Below, one piece after another: positions 29,200 to 37,774 of a stretch of 64,000 nucleotides of DNA. This DNA is from Qaidamihabitans albus (GTDB lineage: Bacteria > Actinomycetota > Actinomycetes > Mycobacteriales > Pseudonocardiaceae): NCBI RefSeq assembly GCF_016464705.1, contig NZ_JAEHOB010000001.1, positions 186,001 through 250,000 on the forward strand. Direction: 5' to 3'. The position numbers and the translations under genes are program-made. The notes under the pieces were generated by a model that saw nothing but the letters and a program-made list of their open reading frames with translations, made no database searches and was not told the origin of the DNA. Every line of letters starts with the position of its first letter. Within the stretch, counting starts at the first letter, position 1.

Positions 29200-29763
29200 G
29201 TGGCGAAAACCTCGTTGGATCAAGCGGCCAAACTCGAACTCGCCAGGCTGGTCACCGAGCTCTCCGTCGTGCACGGCAAGGTGACCCTCGCCTCCGGCAA
29301 GGAGGCCGGTTACTACATCGATCTTCGCCGGGCGACCCTGCATCACGCGGCCGCCCCGCTCATCGGCAGGCTGCTGCGCAGGCTCACGGACGACTGGGAC
29401 TACGTCGCGGTGGGCGGGCTCACGCTGGGCGCCGACCCGGTGGCCACCGCCATGCTGCACTCGGCCGCGGCCGACGGCGTCGTGCTCGACGCCTTCGTGG
29501 TGCGGAAGTCCGCGAAGCAGCACGGTATGCAGCGCCGGATCGAGGGGATGGCGGTGGCCGGTCAGCGGGTGCTCGCCGTCGAGGACACCTCCACCACCGG
29601 CGGCAGCGTGCTCACCGCCGTCGAGGCGCTGCACGAAGCCGGTGCGACCGTGGTCGGCGTGGCGACGGTCGTGGACCGGGACACCGGCGCCCGCGAGGCC
29701 ATCGAGAAGGAAGGTCTGCCGTACCGCTACCTGCTCGACCTGGACGATCTCGGCCTCAGCTGA
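29200..29763 (+). CDS. pyrE: Orotate phosphoribosyltransferase
   Basis: 187 residues from GTG 29200. PRPP-binding motif VLAVEDTSTTGGS (about 120-132), the N-terminal LASGKEAGYYIDLRR, and the flexible catalytic loop VRKSAKQHGMQRRIEG. It makes OMP from orotate and PRPP in pyrimidine synthesis. Lies in the clpB-Rv0383c-pyrE conserved neighbourhood. Confidence 0.96.
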   Translation: MAKTSLDQAAKLELARLVTELSVVHGKVTLASGKEAGYYIDLRRATLHHAAAPLIGRLLRRLTDDWDYVAVGGLTLGADPVATAMLHSAAADGVVLDAFVVRKSAKQHGMQRRIEGMAVAGQRVLAVEDTSTTGGSVLTAVEALHEAGATVVGVATVVDRDTGAREAIEKEGLPYRYLLDLDDLGLS

Positions 29764-29833
29764 CACCCCGGGTGACCACTTCTTCACTCGAATCGGTGAC
29801 ACGGTAGATCATCCTCTGTCACCATCTGCTCGC

Positions 29834-31432
29834 ATGAGCCCGAATGTCACACGCCGGACCCTGTTGCGATCGATCGGTGTCGCGGGCGGGACGGGGGTGA
29901 TGTTCGAGTCCATGCGAGCCCTCGGGCTCCTCGCCTCGCCGCACGCCCTCGCCGTTCCGGACTACCGGCCACCACGGGCGGGCGACCTCGCCGCGACGGG
30001 CAGGCACGGCAAGCGGGTGGTGATCCTCGGCGCCGGGATCGCCGGCCTCACCACCGCCTACGAGCTCGGCAAGGCCGGCTACCGGTGCACGATCCTGGAG
30101 GCCAAAGACCGGATCGGGGGCCGTACCTGGACCGTCCGCGCCGGTACCACCGAGACCGACCTCGGTGGCCACGCGCAGACCGCGCGGTTCGCCCGCGGCC
30201 AGTACCTCAACGCCGGAGCAGCCCGGCTCCCGCAGTCGCACCTCACCATCGACTACTGCCGTGAGCTCGGCGTGCCGCTGGAGCCGTTCCTCAACACCAA
30301 CGTCAACGCGCTGATCTACAACGAGCAGACCGGTGCGCCGGTGCAGCAGTACCGCACCGCGAGGGCCGACATGTACGGCTATGTCTCCGAACTGCTCGCC
30401 AAGGCGCTCGACCAGGGTGCGCTCGATCAGGAGGTGTCCGGCGAGGACCGGGACCGGCTGCTGACGTTCCTCGGTCGCTTCGGTGACATCGGCGCCAAGG
30501 CCGACGGCTTCGCCTACACCGGTACGTCTCGCCGCGGCTACTCCGTCGAGCCGGGCGCGGCAGACCAGCCGGGCGAGCCCCTCGGCCCGCCACCCTCGCT
30601 CACCGAGGTGCTGACCAGCGCGGTCGGGCGGTACCTGCCGATCGAGCTGGAGTACGGGCAGGCGATGACCATGCTGCAGCCGGTCGGCGGCATGGACGCG
30701 ATCCCGGCCGCGCTGTACCGCGCGGTAGGCGCGGACAAGGTGCGCCTCGGCGCCGAGGTCACCACGATCACCGACGGGCCGGACGGCGTCGAGGTCGGTT
30801 ACCGGGACAGCCGGGGCAAGGAGACCCTCGTCGGCGCGGACTTCTGCGTCGCGACGCTGCCACCGCACCTGCTGGCCGGGATCCCCACGAACTTGAGCCC
30901 CGGCGTCACCGCCGCGCTGCGCTTCCCCACCGTCGTTCCGGTCGGCAAGATCGGCCTGGAGTACCGGCGCCGCTGGTGGGAGGAGGACGACCGGATCTAC
31001 GGCGGAAGCACGTTCACCGACCTGGACCTCTCGCAGATCTGGTATCCCTCCGCCGGTTTCCACGGCGGCCGGGGCGTCGTCGTCGGCTACTACCACGGCG
31101 GCCCGGACGCCGTCGCCTACGGCGAGCTGCCCCCGGCCCAGCGCGCCGAACGGGCCGTCGCACAAGGAACGAAGATCCACGGTGCGAAGTACCGCGACGA
31201 GCTGGCGAGCGCGTTCTCCGTCGCCTGGCACCGCACCCCGTTCATCGAGGGCGGCTGGGTGGGCTGGCCGTCGCGGACGAGCGGAGAGTACGCACTGCTG
31301 AACAAGCCGGCAGGCCGCGTCTACTTCGCCGGGGACTGGCTCAGCTACTACATCGCCTGGCAGGCGGGCGCCTTCGACTCGGCCCGGCACGCCGTCACCG
31401 GCATCCACCAGCGCGTCCTGGCCGAGGGGTAG
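29834..31432 (+). CDS. Tat-exported flavin amine/L-amino-acid oxidase
   Basis: 532 residues from ATG 29834. The N-terminus has a twin-arginine motif (TRRTLLRSIGVAGG) and hydrophobic region. The FAD fold begins near 62 (KRVVILGAGIAGLTTAYEL, then the GGR motif IGGRTWT). C-terminal YFAGDWLSYYIAWQAGAFDSA completes the FAD site. This order is that of flavin monoamine oxidases and L-amino acid oxidases, which make H2O2 outside the cell. Substrate unknown. Confidence 0.92.
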   Translation: MSPNVTRRTLLRSIGVAGGTGVMFESMRALGLLASPHALAVPDYRPPRAGDLAATGRHGKRVVILGAGIAGLTTAYELGKAGYRCTILEAKDRIGGRTWTVRAGTTETDLGGHAQTARFARGQYLNAGAARLPQSHLTIDYCRELGVPLEPFLNTNVNALIYNEQTGAPVQQYRTARADMYGYVSELLAKALDQGALDQEVSGEDRDRLLTFLGRFGDIGAKADGFAYTGTSRRGYSVEPGAADQPGEPLGPPPSLTEVLTSAVGRYLPIELEYGQAMTMLQPVGGMDAIPAALYRAVGADKVRLGAEVTTITDGPDGVEVGYRDSRGKETLVGADFCVATLPPHLLAGIPTNLSPGVTAALRFPTVVPVGKIGLEYRRRWWEEDDRIYGGSTFTDLDLSQIWYPSAGFHGGRGVVVGYYHGGPDAVAYGELPPAQRAERAVAQGTKIHGAKYRDELASAFSVAWHRTPFIEGGWVGWPSRTSGEYALLNKPAGRVYFAGDWLSYYIAWQAGAFDSARHAVTGIHQRVLAEG

Positions 31433-31457
31433 CCGCTCCCGGCGTACGGTGGGTGTC

Positions 31458-31640
31458 ATGGAGCAGCCGCGGGAGCCGCATCAGCCTCCGGAACGGCCTG
31501 GGCGGCAGCCGCCGTTCCCGAGTCACCGGCGGCCCCCAGGGGAGGCCGAGCAGTACCCGCACGAGAAACCCCGTCGTTATCCCACCGAGACTCCATCGGA
31601 ATTTCCGGAGGAAGACCCGCCACCACCGCCGCCTCGGTAG
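31458..31640 (+). CDS. Small proline-rich hypothetical protein
   Basis: 60 residues, mostly Pro, Arg and Glu (PRRYPTETPSEFPEED then PPPPPPR). No fold expected. Start ATG 31458. It follows the oxidase by 25 bp, so it may be cotranscribed. Could be a real disordered peptide or a chance frame. Confidence 0.35.
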   Translation: MEQPREPHQPPERPGRQPPFPSHRRPPGEAEQYPHEKPRRYPTETPSEFPEEDPPPPPPR

Positions 31641-31731
31641 CGTGCTGCGGATCAATTTGTCGACGCCGCCCGTCCCCTTCGGAGTAACGTTGCCCGTGTT
31701 CAGGGGGTCGCGACTGGGGTAGGTGGGGCGA

Positions 31732-32130
31732 ATGCTGGGATTCTTGACGGGCGCTACGACGGCGCTGCATTTCTTGGCCCTGCTCTATATCGGGCTGGGC
31801 GGGTTTCTCGTCTGGCGCTGGCCCAGAACGATCTTCATTCACGTGTTCTTCGCGGCGTGGGGAATCGCCGTGAACGTGTTCCCGCTGCCCTGCCCGCTGA
31901 CCGTGCTCGAGGACCACCTCCGCGCGCTGCGCGGCCTCGAACCGCTCAGCGGCGGCTTCAACGAGTACTACATCTACGACATCGTGTTCCCGCGGGAGCT
32001 TCTGCCCGTGGTTGCGGCCGGCGCGCTGTTGCTGGTCATGGCGTCCTATGTCGGGGCCTACGTGCGCTGGCGCAACCGGCAGGGCAGTGGCGGTGGTGGT
32101 GTGCCGCCGCGGACCGTGCGGATGGGCTGA
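31732..32130 (+). CDS. DUF2784-type membrane protein
   Basis: 132 residues with three or four hydrophobic helices (ALHFLALLYIGLGGFLVWRW, TIFIHVFFAAWGIAVNVFPLPCPLTV, LLPVVAAGALLLVMASYVGAY). The PLPCPLTVLEDHLR motif after helix 2 is typical of DUF2784. Function unknown. ATG 31732 follows GGTGGGGCG. Confidence 0.85.
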   Translation: MLGFLTGATTALHFLALLYIGLGGFLVWRWPRTIFIHVFFAAWGIAVNVFPLPCPLTVLEDHLRALRGLEPLSGGFNEYYIYDIVFPRELLPVVAAGALLLVMASYVGAYVRWRNRQGSGGGGVPPRTVRMG

Positions 32131-32144
32131 GTGACAATGGCCTG

Positions 32145-32795
32145 GTGACCGACGATCCCGGACCCACCGAGTGGGAAGCGCGTGGCGAGGTCGGGGTCGG
32201 GCCGTGGCAGGGTGAGTGGCCGGACGACGACCGCTACGACCCGGAACTGCTGGAACACGGCGACCGGCGCAACGTCGTCGACGCCTACCGGTATTGGCGA
32301 CGCGAGGCGATCGTGTCCGATATGGACACTCGGCGGCATCCGTTCCATGTGGCCATCGAGAACTTCCAGCACGATCACAACATCGGCACGGTGGTGCGCA
32401 CGGCGAACGCCTTCGCCGCCGCGGCCGTGCACATCGTCGGGAAGCGGCGGTGGAACCGGCGGGGTGCGATGGTGACCGATCGCTACCAGCACCTGTACCA
32501 CCACCCCACCGTCGGCGACCTCGCCGAGTTCGCGTCGGCGCGGGGGCTGGCGGTGGTCGCCGCCGACAACACACCCGGCGCCGAGCCGGTGGAGACGGCG
32601 CCGCTGCCGCGCGAATGCGTGCTGCTGTTCGGCCAGGAGGGCCCGGGTCTTTCCGACGAGGCGAAGCGGGCCGCGTCGCTGGTCGTGTCGATCGCGCAGT
32701 TCGGCACCACCCGTTCGGTCAACGCCGGAGTGGCGGCGGGCATCGTGATGCACAGCTGGATCCGCCGGCACGCCGACCTCTCCGCCGCCTGGTGA
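32145..32795 (+). CDS. SpoU/TrmH-family RNA 2'-O-methyltransferase
   Basis: 216 residues from GTG 32145. SPOUT motifs: NFQHDHNIGTVVRTANAF (motif 1), VLLFGQEGPGLS (motif 2) and IAQFGTTRSVNAGVAAGIV (motif 3). It should methylate ribose 2'-OH of tRNA or rRNA with SAM. The short N-terminus does not identify the target. Resembles mycobacterial Rv0380c. Confidence 0.93.
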   Translation: MTDDPGPTEWEARGEVGVGPWQGEWPDDDRYDPELLEHGDRRNVVDAYRYWRREAIVSDMDTRRHPFHVAIENFQHDHNIGTVVRTANAFAAAAVHIVGKRRWNRRGAMVTDRYQHLYHHPTVGDLAEFASARGLAVVAADNTPGAEPVETAPLPRECVLLFGQEGPGLSDEAKRAASLVVSIAQFGTTRSVNAGVAAGIVMHSWIRRHADLSAAW

Positions 32796-32804
32796 CGCCC
32801 GCGA

Positions 32805-32850
32805 CTCGTGAGTGCCTACACGAGTTCTAACTCGCGTGTGCACTCACGAG
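32805..32850. repeat. Dispersed 3'-end palindrome, copy 4 (opposite orientation)
   Basis: 22-bp arms with three mismatches around CT, meaning the asymmetric centre (AG in the other copies) is read on the minus strand. It lies between convergent methyltransferase (stop 32795) and the LacI-like gene, whose stop codon (32844-32846) is inside the right arm, preceded by TCG. Confidence 0.9.
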
Positions 32851-33719
32851 CTGGGGCCGCCGCAGCCGCAGGACGCGCGGTGGGCGAGACGCGGTGGCAG
32901 CCGCACGGTCTCGTAGGGCCGGCCCGGCTCGCTCAGCCGTGCCAGCAGCAACTCCACCGCCTTGCGGCCGATGTCGCCGATCGGCTGTGTCATCGCCGTC
33001 ACCGGCGGGCGGACCTCGCGGGCCCACTCGGCGTCGCCGTAGCAGGCCAGCGCCAGGTCGGCACCGATCCGCAGGCCGCGCCGGTGCGCCTCGTACTGCA
33101 CCCCGACGAGCATCGTCTCGCTCGTGACGACCAGTGCCCCCGGTCGCGGCGAAAGGTCGAGCAGCTTCCGCGCCGCACTGGCCGCGCCGCCCGCGGTGGA
33201 GCCGCCGCACGCCACCAGATCCCGCTCCCAGCGCAACCCGGAGCGGCCGAGCCCGAGCCGGTGACCGAGCATCCGCTCCTCGCTGGAGTTCAGCACGGGC
33301 GCACCGGCGATCAACCCGATGCGCCGGTGACCGAGCGCGGCCAGGTGCTCCGTCAGTGCGGAGGTCGCCTGGACGTTCTCCGCGCCGACCTGGTCCACGT
33401 CGGTCCGGATCGCCAGCCGGCCGACGAGCACGGTCGGGATGCCCAGCCGCACGAGTTCGGTGACGACGGTGTCCCCGCCGGGCGCCGGGGTCAGCAACAG
33501 GCCGTCGACGCCCTGCGCGCGCAACGTGCGCATCCCCGCCAGTTCCGAGGTCACCGTGTCGGCGGTGTCGGCGAAGGTGACCGCGCACCCGGCCGCCCCT
33601 GCGGCGGCCTCGATCGCGTTCGCCAGCTCGGCCGAATGGGGACCGGCCGCCATCGCCACGCCGAAGCGGTGCGCGACGGGCGTCTGCCACCGCGGCAGTG
33701 TGTCGGGCAGTGCGGTCAT
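32844..33719 (-). CDS. LacI-type ligand-binding protein lacking the DNA-binding domain
   Basis: 291 residues. It aligns end to end with the ligand domain of the adjacent LacI protein: same DGLLLTPAPGGDTVV, VDQVGAENVQATSALTEHLAALGHRRIGL, RLGLGRSGLRW and C-terminal SCGCGG. The first about 15 residues (LPRWQTPVAHRFG) replace the helix-turn-helix and hinge. Only 88 bp separate it from its neighbour, not enough for a lost HTH. No signal peptide. It may sense a ligand without binding DNA, or modulate its paralogue by heterodimerising. Tandem duplication followed by HTH loss is inferred. Confidence 0.85.
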   Translation of the reverse strand: MTALPDTLPRWQTPVAHRFGVAMAAGPHSAELANAIEAAAGAAGCAVTFADTADTVTSELAGMRTLRAQGVDGLLLTPAPGGDTVVTELVRLGIPTVLVGRLAIRTDVDQVGAENVQATSALTEHLAALGHRRIGLIAGAPVLNSSEERMLGHRLGLGRSGLRWERDLVACGGSTAGGAASAARKLLDLSPRPGALVVTSETMLVGVQYEAHRRGLRIGADLALACYGDAEWAREVRPPVTAMTQPIGDIGRKAVELLLARLSEPGRPYETVRLPPRLAHRASCGCGGPSS

Positions 33720-33807
33720 GGCGGAGACTCCAGGTGGCGACGCGATGCGGTGACGCTAGTCCGGGTGGCGGGGGCTCACATCCGGAGCGTGGCGCGTCGC
33801 CATCGAA

Positions 33808-34845
33808 TCAGTCATGTGGGTTAACGGCTGAACAACCGCAGGACTCGCGGTGACGCAGCGTAGGCGGCAGCCGGATGGTCTCCGGTGCCCGGTCCGGGTC
33901 CTCGATCCGGGCGAGGAGCAGGCGGACGGCCTGCCTGCCGATCTCGGAGATCGGCTGCGCCATCGTGGTCAGCGGCGGATCCACGAGGTCGGCCCATTCG
34001 ACGTCGTCGTAGCCGACCAGTGCGACGTCCGCTCCGACGCGCACCCGCCTTCGGCGTGCCTCGTGCAGCACCCCGACCATCATGGCGTCGTTGCTCACGA
34101 CCACGGCCGACGGTGGTTCGGGCAGGTCGAGCAGGGCGGCGAACGCCCTGGCGCCCTGCTCCGGTTCGGAGTGCCCGCACGCCACGAGTTCGGGATTCCA
34201 GGGCAGCCCCGCGCGGCCGAGCCCGAGCCGGTAGCCGAGCGTCCGCTCCTCGCTGGTGGTCAGCCGTTCGGCGCCGCTGACCAGCCCGATGCGCCGGTGG
34301 CCGAGCGAGGCCAGGTGCTCGGTCAGCGCGGAGGTCGACTGGATGTTCTCGGCGCCCACCTGGTCGATGTCCCCGCGGGTGGCCAGCCGGTCGACGAGGA
34401 CGGTGGGGAAGCCGAGCGAGGTGAGCTCGCCGATCACCGGGCCGTCACCCGGCGCCGGGGTGAGCAGCACGCCCTCGACCCGGCGCGCCCGCAGCGCGCG
34501 CACGGTCGACTGTTCGGTGTCGGCGGTGTCGTGCGTGTCGGCGAGCAGCACGGTGTAGCCTGCTGCCGCCGCCTCCCGCTCGATGGCCTGCATGAGTGCC
34601 GCGAAGTACGGGTTGGCGAGCAGTGAGATCGCCACGCCGATCGAGCGGGTGCCGCCCGTGACCAGCGAGCGGGCGATCGCGTCGCCGGTGTAGCCGGTCT
34701 GTTCGACGGCCTCGAGTACCGCGGCGCGGGTCTCCGGGGCGACCGCCCTGGTGCCGTTGACGACGTGCGAGACAGTGGTGATCGAGACCCCGGCCAGCTC
34801 GGCGATGTCGCGTTGGGTTGGCCGGGACGACCTCGGCGGGGGCAT
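33808..34845 (-). CDS. LacI-family transcriptional regulator
   Basis: 345 residues. N-terminal LacI HTH at about 10-55 (TQRDIAELAGVSITTVSHVVNGTRAVAPETRAAVLEAV-type region), hinge, then the sugar-binding domain (GVAISLLANPYFAALMQAIE, DIDQVGAENIQSTSALTEHL, DVALVGYDDVEWADLVDPPLTTMAQP). Divergent from the PfkB kinase with 119 bp between, holding two LacI-type operators. Probably represses itself and the kinases. Ligand unknown. Confidence 0.93.
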   Translation of the reverse strand: MPPPRSSRPTQRDIAELAGVSITTVSHVVNGTRAVAPETRAAVLEAVEQTGYTGDAIARSLVTGGTRSIGVAISLLANPYFAALMQAIEREAAAAGYTVLLADTHDTADTEQSTVRALRARRVEGVLLTPAPGDGPVIGELTSLGFPTVLVDRLATRGDIDQVGAENIQSTSALTEHLASLGHRRIGLVSGAERLTTSEERTLGYRLGLGRAGLPWNPELVACGHSEPEQGARAFAALLDLPEPPSAVVVSNDAMMVGVLHEARRRRVRVGADVALVGYDDVEWADLVDPPLTTMAQPISEIGRQAVRLLLARIEDPDRAPETIRLPPTLRHRESCGCSAVNPHD

Positions 34846-34873
34846 TGCTCGGTCCTTCGTGATCGCGGCTGCG

Positions 34874-34897
34874 GCAAGCGTTTGCGCAAACGCTTGC
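34874..34897. promoter_or_regulatory. Tandem LacI-type operators, 24-bp palindrome
   Basis: GCAAGCGTTTGC followed directly by its exact reverse complement. Each 12-bp half is itself a near-symmetric AANCGNTT operator centred on CG, so two repressor dimers could sit side by side. It lies between divergent lacI (34845) and the PfkB kinase (34965). Confidence 0.8.
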
Positions 34898-34964
34898 GCC
34901 GCAGCATAGCCCCTGTCTACCTTCCAGGCATCCGCGGTGTGGCCGAGCGGGAAAGGTTGTCGAG

Positions 34965-35834
34965 GTGGACGGCGTGCGCGTGCTCCTGGCGGGACTCTGC
35001 ACGGTCGACGTCGTCCAGCGGGTCGACGACCTGCCCGAGCCAGGGCGGAAGGTGCAGTCCCGCTCGGTGACCGTCGCGGCAGGCGGTCCGGCGACGAACG
35101 CCGCCGTGACGGTTGCGGCCCTCGGCGGCGAGGCGACGCTGCTGACCGTGCTGGGCACCCACCCGCTCGCCGGACTCGCCCGCGCGGACCTGGCGGAGTG
35201 CGGGGTGACCGTGCTCGACGCGCTGCCAGGGCACGCGCCGCCGCCCGCCGTCAGCGCCGTGACGGTGCGCGAGCGCGATGGTGAGCGCACGGTGGTGTCG
35301 AACAACGCGGCGAAGGTGCCGGAGCGGGTACCGTTCGATACCGGTTCGCTGCCCGAGGCCGATACCGTGCTGCTCGACGGGCATCACCCGGATCTGGCTC
35401 GTGCGGTCGCCCGGTGGGCACGCGGACGCGGGGCGACGGTGGTGCTGGACGCGGGAAGCTGGCGGCCGGTGTTCGCCGACCTGCTACCGCAGGCCGACAT
35501 CGCCGCGTGCTCGGCGCAGTTCCGGGCGCCGGCCGGCGGCCTGCGTGGCGTGCCGACGGTGATCACCACGGCGGGCCCGGACCCGGTGCGCTGGACGAGC
35601 GGCGAGGATTCCGGCGAGGTGCCGGTACCGAGGGTGACGGCGCGGGACACGCTCGGCGCCGGCGACGTTTGGCACGGTGCGCTGGCGCTGCGCGCCGGGG
35701 AGCTGGACCCGCCCGGCCTGATCGAGTTCGCGAACGCCGTCGCCGCCGAGCGGGTGCGGCACGCCGGACCGAGAAGCTGGCTGGGCCCGATCAGGGCGAA
35801 GATGGGAGAGATATGGAATTCGAGGAGCTACTGA
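34965..35834 (+). CDS. PfkB/ribokinase-family sugar or nucleoside kinase
   Basis: 289 residues from GTG 34965 (GAAAGG 9 bp upstream). N-terminal AAGGPATNAAVTVAALGG (PfkB signature 1) and C-terminal VTARDTLGAGDVWHGAL with the catalytic Asp in GAGD (signature 2). The substrate pocket cannot be read. It overlaps the next kinase by 22 bp. Confidence 0.9.
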   Translation: MDGVRVLLAGLCTVDVVQRVDDLPEPGRKVQSRSVTVAAGGPATNAAVTVAALGGEATLLTVLGTHPLAGLARADLAECGVTVLDALPGHAPPPAVSAVTVRERDGERTVVSNNAAKVPERVPFDTGSLPEADTVLLDGHHPDLARAVARWARGRGATVVLDAGSWRPVFADLLPQADIAACSAQFRAPAGGLRGVPTVITTAGPDPVRWTSGEDSGEVPVPRVTARDTLGAGDVWHGALALRAGELDPPGLIEFANAVAAERVRHAGPRSWLGPIRAKMGEIWNSRSY

Positions 35835-36445
35835 GCAGGGCGCAAACGCTTGCCTCCAGTGGCAGGCGGACGGTGCTCGGCATAGCGGGCGCGCCCGCGT
35901 CCGGCAAGACCACGCTGGCCTGGCGGCTGGCCGACTCGCTCGGCACCCGGGCGGCCGTGGTGGGGATGGACGGCTACCACCTCGCGCAGTCGGAGCTGCA
36001 CCGCCTCGGCCGGACCGAGCGCAAGGGCGCTCCGGACACGTTCGACGCCTACGGCTACGTGCACCTGATCCGGCGGCTCGCCGAGGGCAGGGAACTCGTG
36101 TACGCACCGGAGTTCCGGCGGGAGATCGAGGAACCGATCGCCTGCGCGGTGCCGGTCGATCCGGACGTGCAGATCGTCATCACCGAGGGGAACTACCTGC
36201 TGCTCGACACCGAACCGTGGAACGAGCTGCGCGCGCTGCTCGACGAGGTGTGGTACGTCGCTCCCGACGAGGACGAGCGGCTGGAGAGGCTGGTCACCCG
36301 GCATCGCAAGTTCGGTCGCTCGCTGGTCGAGGCGAAGCAGCGGGCGCTCGGTTCCGACCAGCGCAACGCCGACCTCGTCGCCCCGACGGCCGCGCGGGCC
36401 GACCTTGTGGTCGAGGGCATGGCGCTGCCCCACTTCGCGGTGTAG
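35813..36445 (+). CDS. P-loop nucleoside/sugar kinase family protein (uridine kinase/PanK-like)
   Basis: 210 residues from ATG 35813 with GGGAGAG upstream. Walker A GAPASGKTT, then GMDGYHLAQ, the RKGAPDTFDAYGY substrate stretch and ITEGNYLLLD, all typical of the uridine kinase/pantothenate kinase-like branch annotated only as nucleoside/nucleotide kinase. The overlap with the PfkB gene and shared LacI-type operator mark them as one functional pair, perhaps two phosphorylation steps for one sugar. That is inference. Confidence 0.8.
   Translation: MEFEELLSRAQTLASSGRRTVLGIAGAPASGKTTLAWRLADSLGTRAAVVGMDGYHLAQSELHRLGRTERKGAPDTFDAYGYVHLIRRLAEGRELVYAPEFRREIEEPIACAVPVDPDVQIVITEGNYLLLDTEPWNELRALLDEVWYVAPDEDERLERLVTRHRKFGRSLVEAKQRALGSDQRNADLVAPTAARADLVVEGMALPHFAV
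35841..35853. promoter_or_regulatory. LacI-type operator copy inside the second kinase gene
   Basis: CGCAAACGCTTGC is identical over 13 bp to 34885-34897, the right half of the upstream tandem operator, and falls in codons 10-14 of the P-loop kinase. It could serve as an auxiliary operator for looping or a roadblock about 950 bp downstream. It could also be chance, which is unlikely at this length. Confidence 0.55.
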
Positions 36446-36588
36446 GTCCTTTTGGGCCAGATGGAGTACGGCGCGGTTACGGCGACGTCCCATTCCAGCC
36501 ACTCCGTTCGCCGCAACCGTCCCGATCGCCGAGAATCCTCTGCAGGTTCCGCGAGATTCGCTCAGGGTGGGAAGGACGGCTGCCACGC

Positions 36589-36999
36589 ATGTCGAAACTC
36601 ACGTGCGTCCACCATCTCGCCCTCACCGTGACCGACGTCGATCGCAGCGTGCCCTGGTACATGCGGGTGCTCGGCTTCGAGGAGGTCACCCGCAGCGAGA
36701 ATCCCGAGACGGGGCTGCGCAAGGTGCTCCTGCGGGCACCCGGTGACGGGTTCGCGGTGGCGCTGGTGCAGCACGAGCGGGCCGAGCGGCCATCGTTCGA
36801 CGAGCGGCACACCGGCCTCGATCACGTGGCGTTCAAGGTCGCCTCGCGGGACGACCTGCTCGCCTGGCAGACGCGGCTGGCCGAGTACGGCGTCACCTAC
36901 ACGCCCGCGGCGCCGTCGCGCACGTTGCCGGGCTCCGAAGTCGTGGTGTTCCGTGACCCGGACGGCATTCAACTCGAGGTGTGGGCCGATCCCGAGTAG
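36589..36999 (+). CDS. VOC (glyoxalase/bleomycin-resistance) family protein
   Basis: 136 residues, one VOC module pair (HHLALTVTDVDRSVPWYMRVLGFEEV at the start; TGLDHVAFKVASRDDL, and VVFRDPDGIQLEVWAD at the end). Likely metal ligands are H9 in VHHLAL and E in LEVW. Substrate unknown. The ATG at 36589 was chosen as the first starting the domain. Its stop region is duplicated in tandem (36985-37018). Confidence 0.88.
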   Translation: MSKLTCVHHLALTVTDVDRSVPWYMRVLGFEEVTRSENPETGLRKVLLRAPGDGFAVALVQHERAERPSFDERHTGLDHVAFKVASRDDLLAWQTRLAEYGVTYTPAAPSRTLPGSEVVVFRDPDGIQLEVWADPE

Positions 37000-37018
37000 T
37001 CGCCGATCCCGAGTAGTC
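36985..37018. repeat. 17-bp tandem duplication at the VOC gene stop
   Basis: GCCGATCCCGAGTAGTC occurs twice head to tail (36985-37001 and 37002-37018). The first copy contains the TAG stop of the VOC gene; the second ends in TCA that forms the stop of the DedA gene on the opposite strand. A replication slip is the simple explanation. Confidence 0.8.
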
Positions 37019-37688
37019 AGAGCCGGGCGGTGGCCGGATCGTCCTCGACGGGGTGGCGCATCTCCTGCCGGTAGCGCCACACCCCGTACACGGTGCCGAA
37101 CACGAAGAACGCCACGCTGGCCCACACCAGCGTCGTCTTCAGCCACGGCAGCACGTCCAGCAGCCCGGCGCCGTAGTAGCCGAGCAGCACGAGCGTCGGC
37201 ACCCACAGCACCGCGCCCACCGTGGTGGCGAGCATGAACCGGCGCTGGTCCATCCGCGCCGCCCCGGCGATCAGTGGCGCCAGCGTGCGCACCCACGGGA
37301 TCCAGCGCGCGGCGACGATCGCCAGGAATCCCCTGCGGTTGAGGAAGGCTCTCGCCCGTTCCAGGTTTCGCTGGTTGAGCACCTTCCCACCGCGCCGCGC
37401 GATGAACCGGGTGCCGGTGTGCTTACCGATGTGATAACCCGCCTGGTTGCCGATGATGGCGACCACGAGCGCGGCCGCGGACAGGCCCCATGCGTGGCCG
37501 TCCGCGCCGTGCTGTGCGAGCACGACACCGGCACCGAACAACAGCGAGTCACCGGGCAGGAACAGTCCGATGACCAGTGCACATTCGATCAGCACGAAGC
37601 TGAGCACGATGACCCAGACGAGAAGCGGGCCCGCCGTTGCCAGCCAGTGCGGCCCGACGCTCGCGGCTTCAGCGTGCACTAAGTTCAC
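37017..37688 (-). CDS. DedA-family (SNARE-associated) membrane protein
   Basis: 223 residues from GTG 37688. DedA features: LIECALVIGLFLPGDSLLFGAG, IGNQAGYHIGKHTG, ARWIPWVRTLAPLIAGAARM and a C-terminal helix. The family includes undecaprenyl phosphate and phospholipid transporters/flippases. A paralogue lies at 43766. No operon partner. Confidence 0.88.
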   Translation of the reverse strand: MNLVHAEAASVGPHWLATAGPLLVWVIVLSFVLIECALVIGLFLPGDSLLFGAGVVLAQHGADGHAWGLSAAALVVAIIGNQAGYHIGKHTGTRFIARRGGKVLNQRNLERARAFLNRRGFLAIVAARWIPWVRTLAPLIAGAARMDQRRFMLATTVGAVLWVPTLVLLGYYGAGLLDVLPWLKTTLVWASVAFFVFGTVYGVWRYRQEMRHPVEDDPATARL

Positions 37689-37774
37689 GCCACGCAGACT
37701 ACGTGCCGCCCTCGGAGCGGTCCCACCCGAATGGGTTTCGAGCCCGATTCGCAATAGTGAAATCGGCGGTATTT

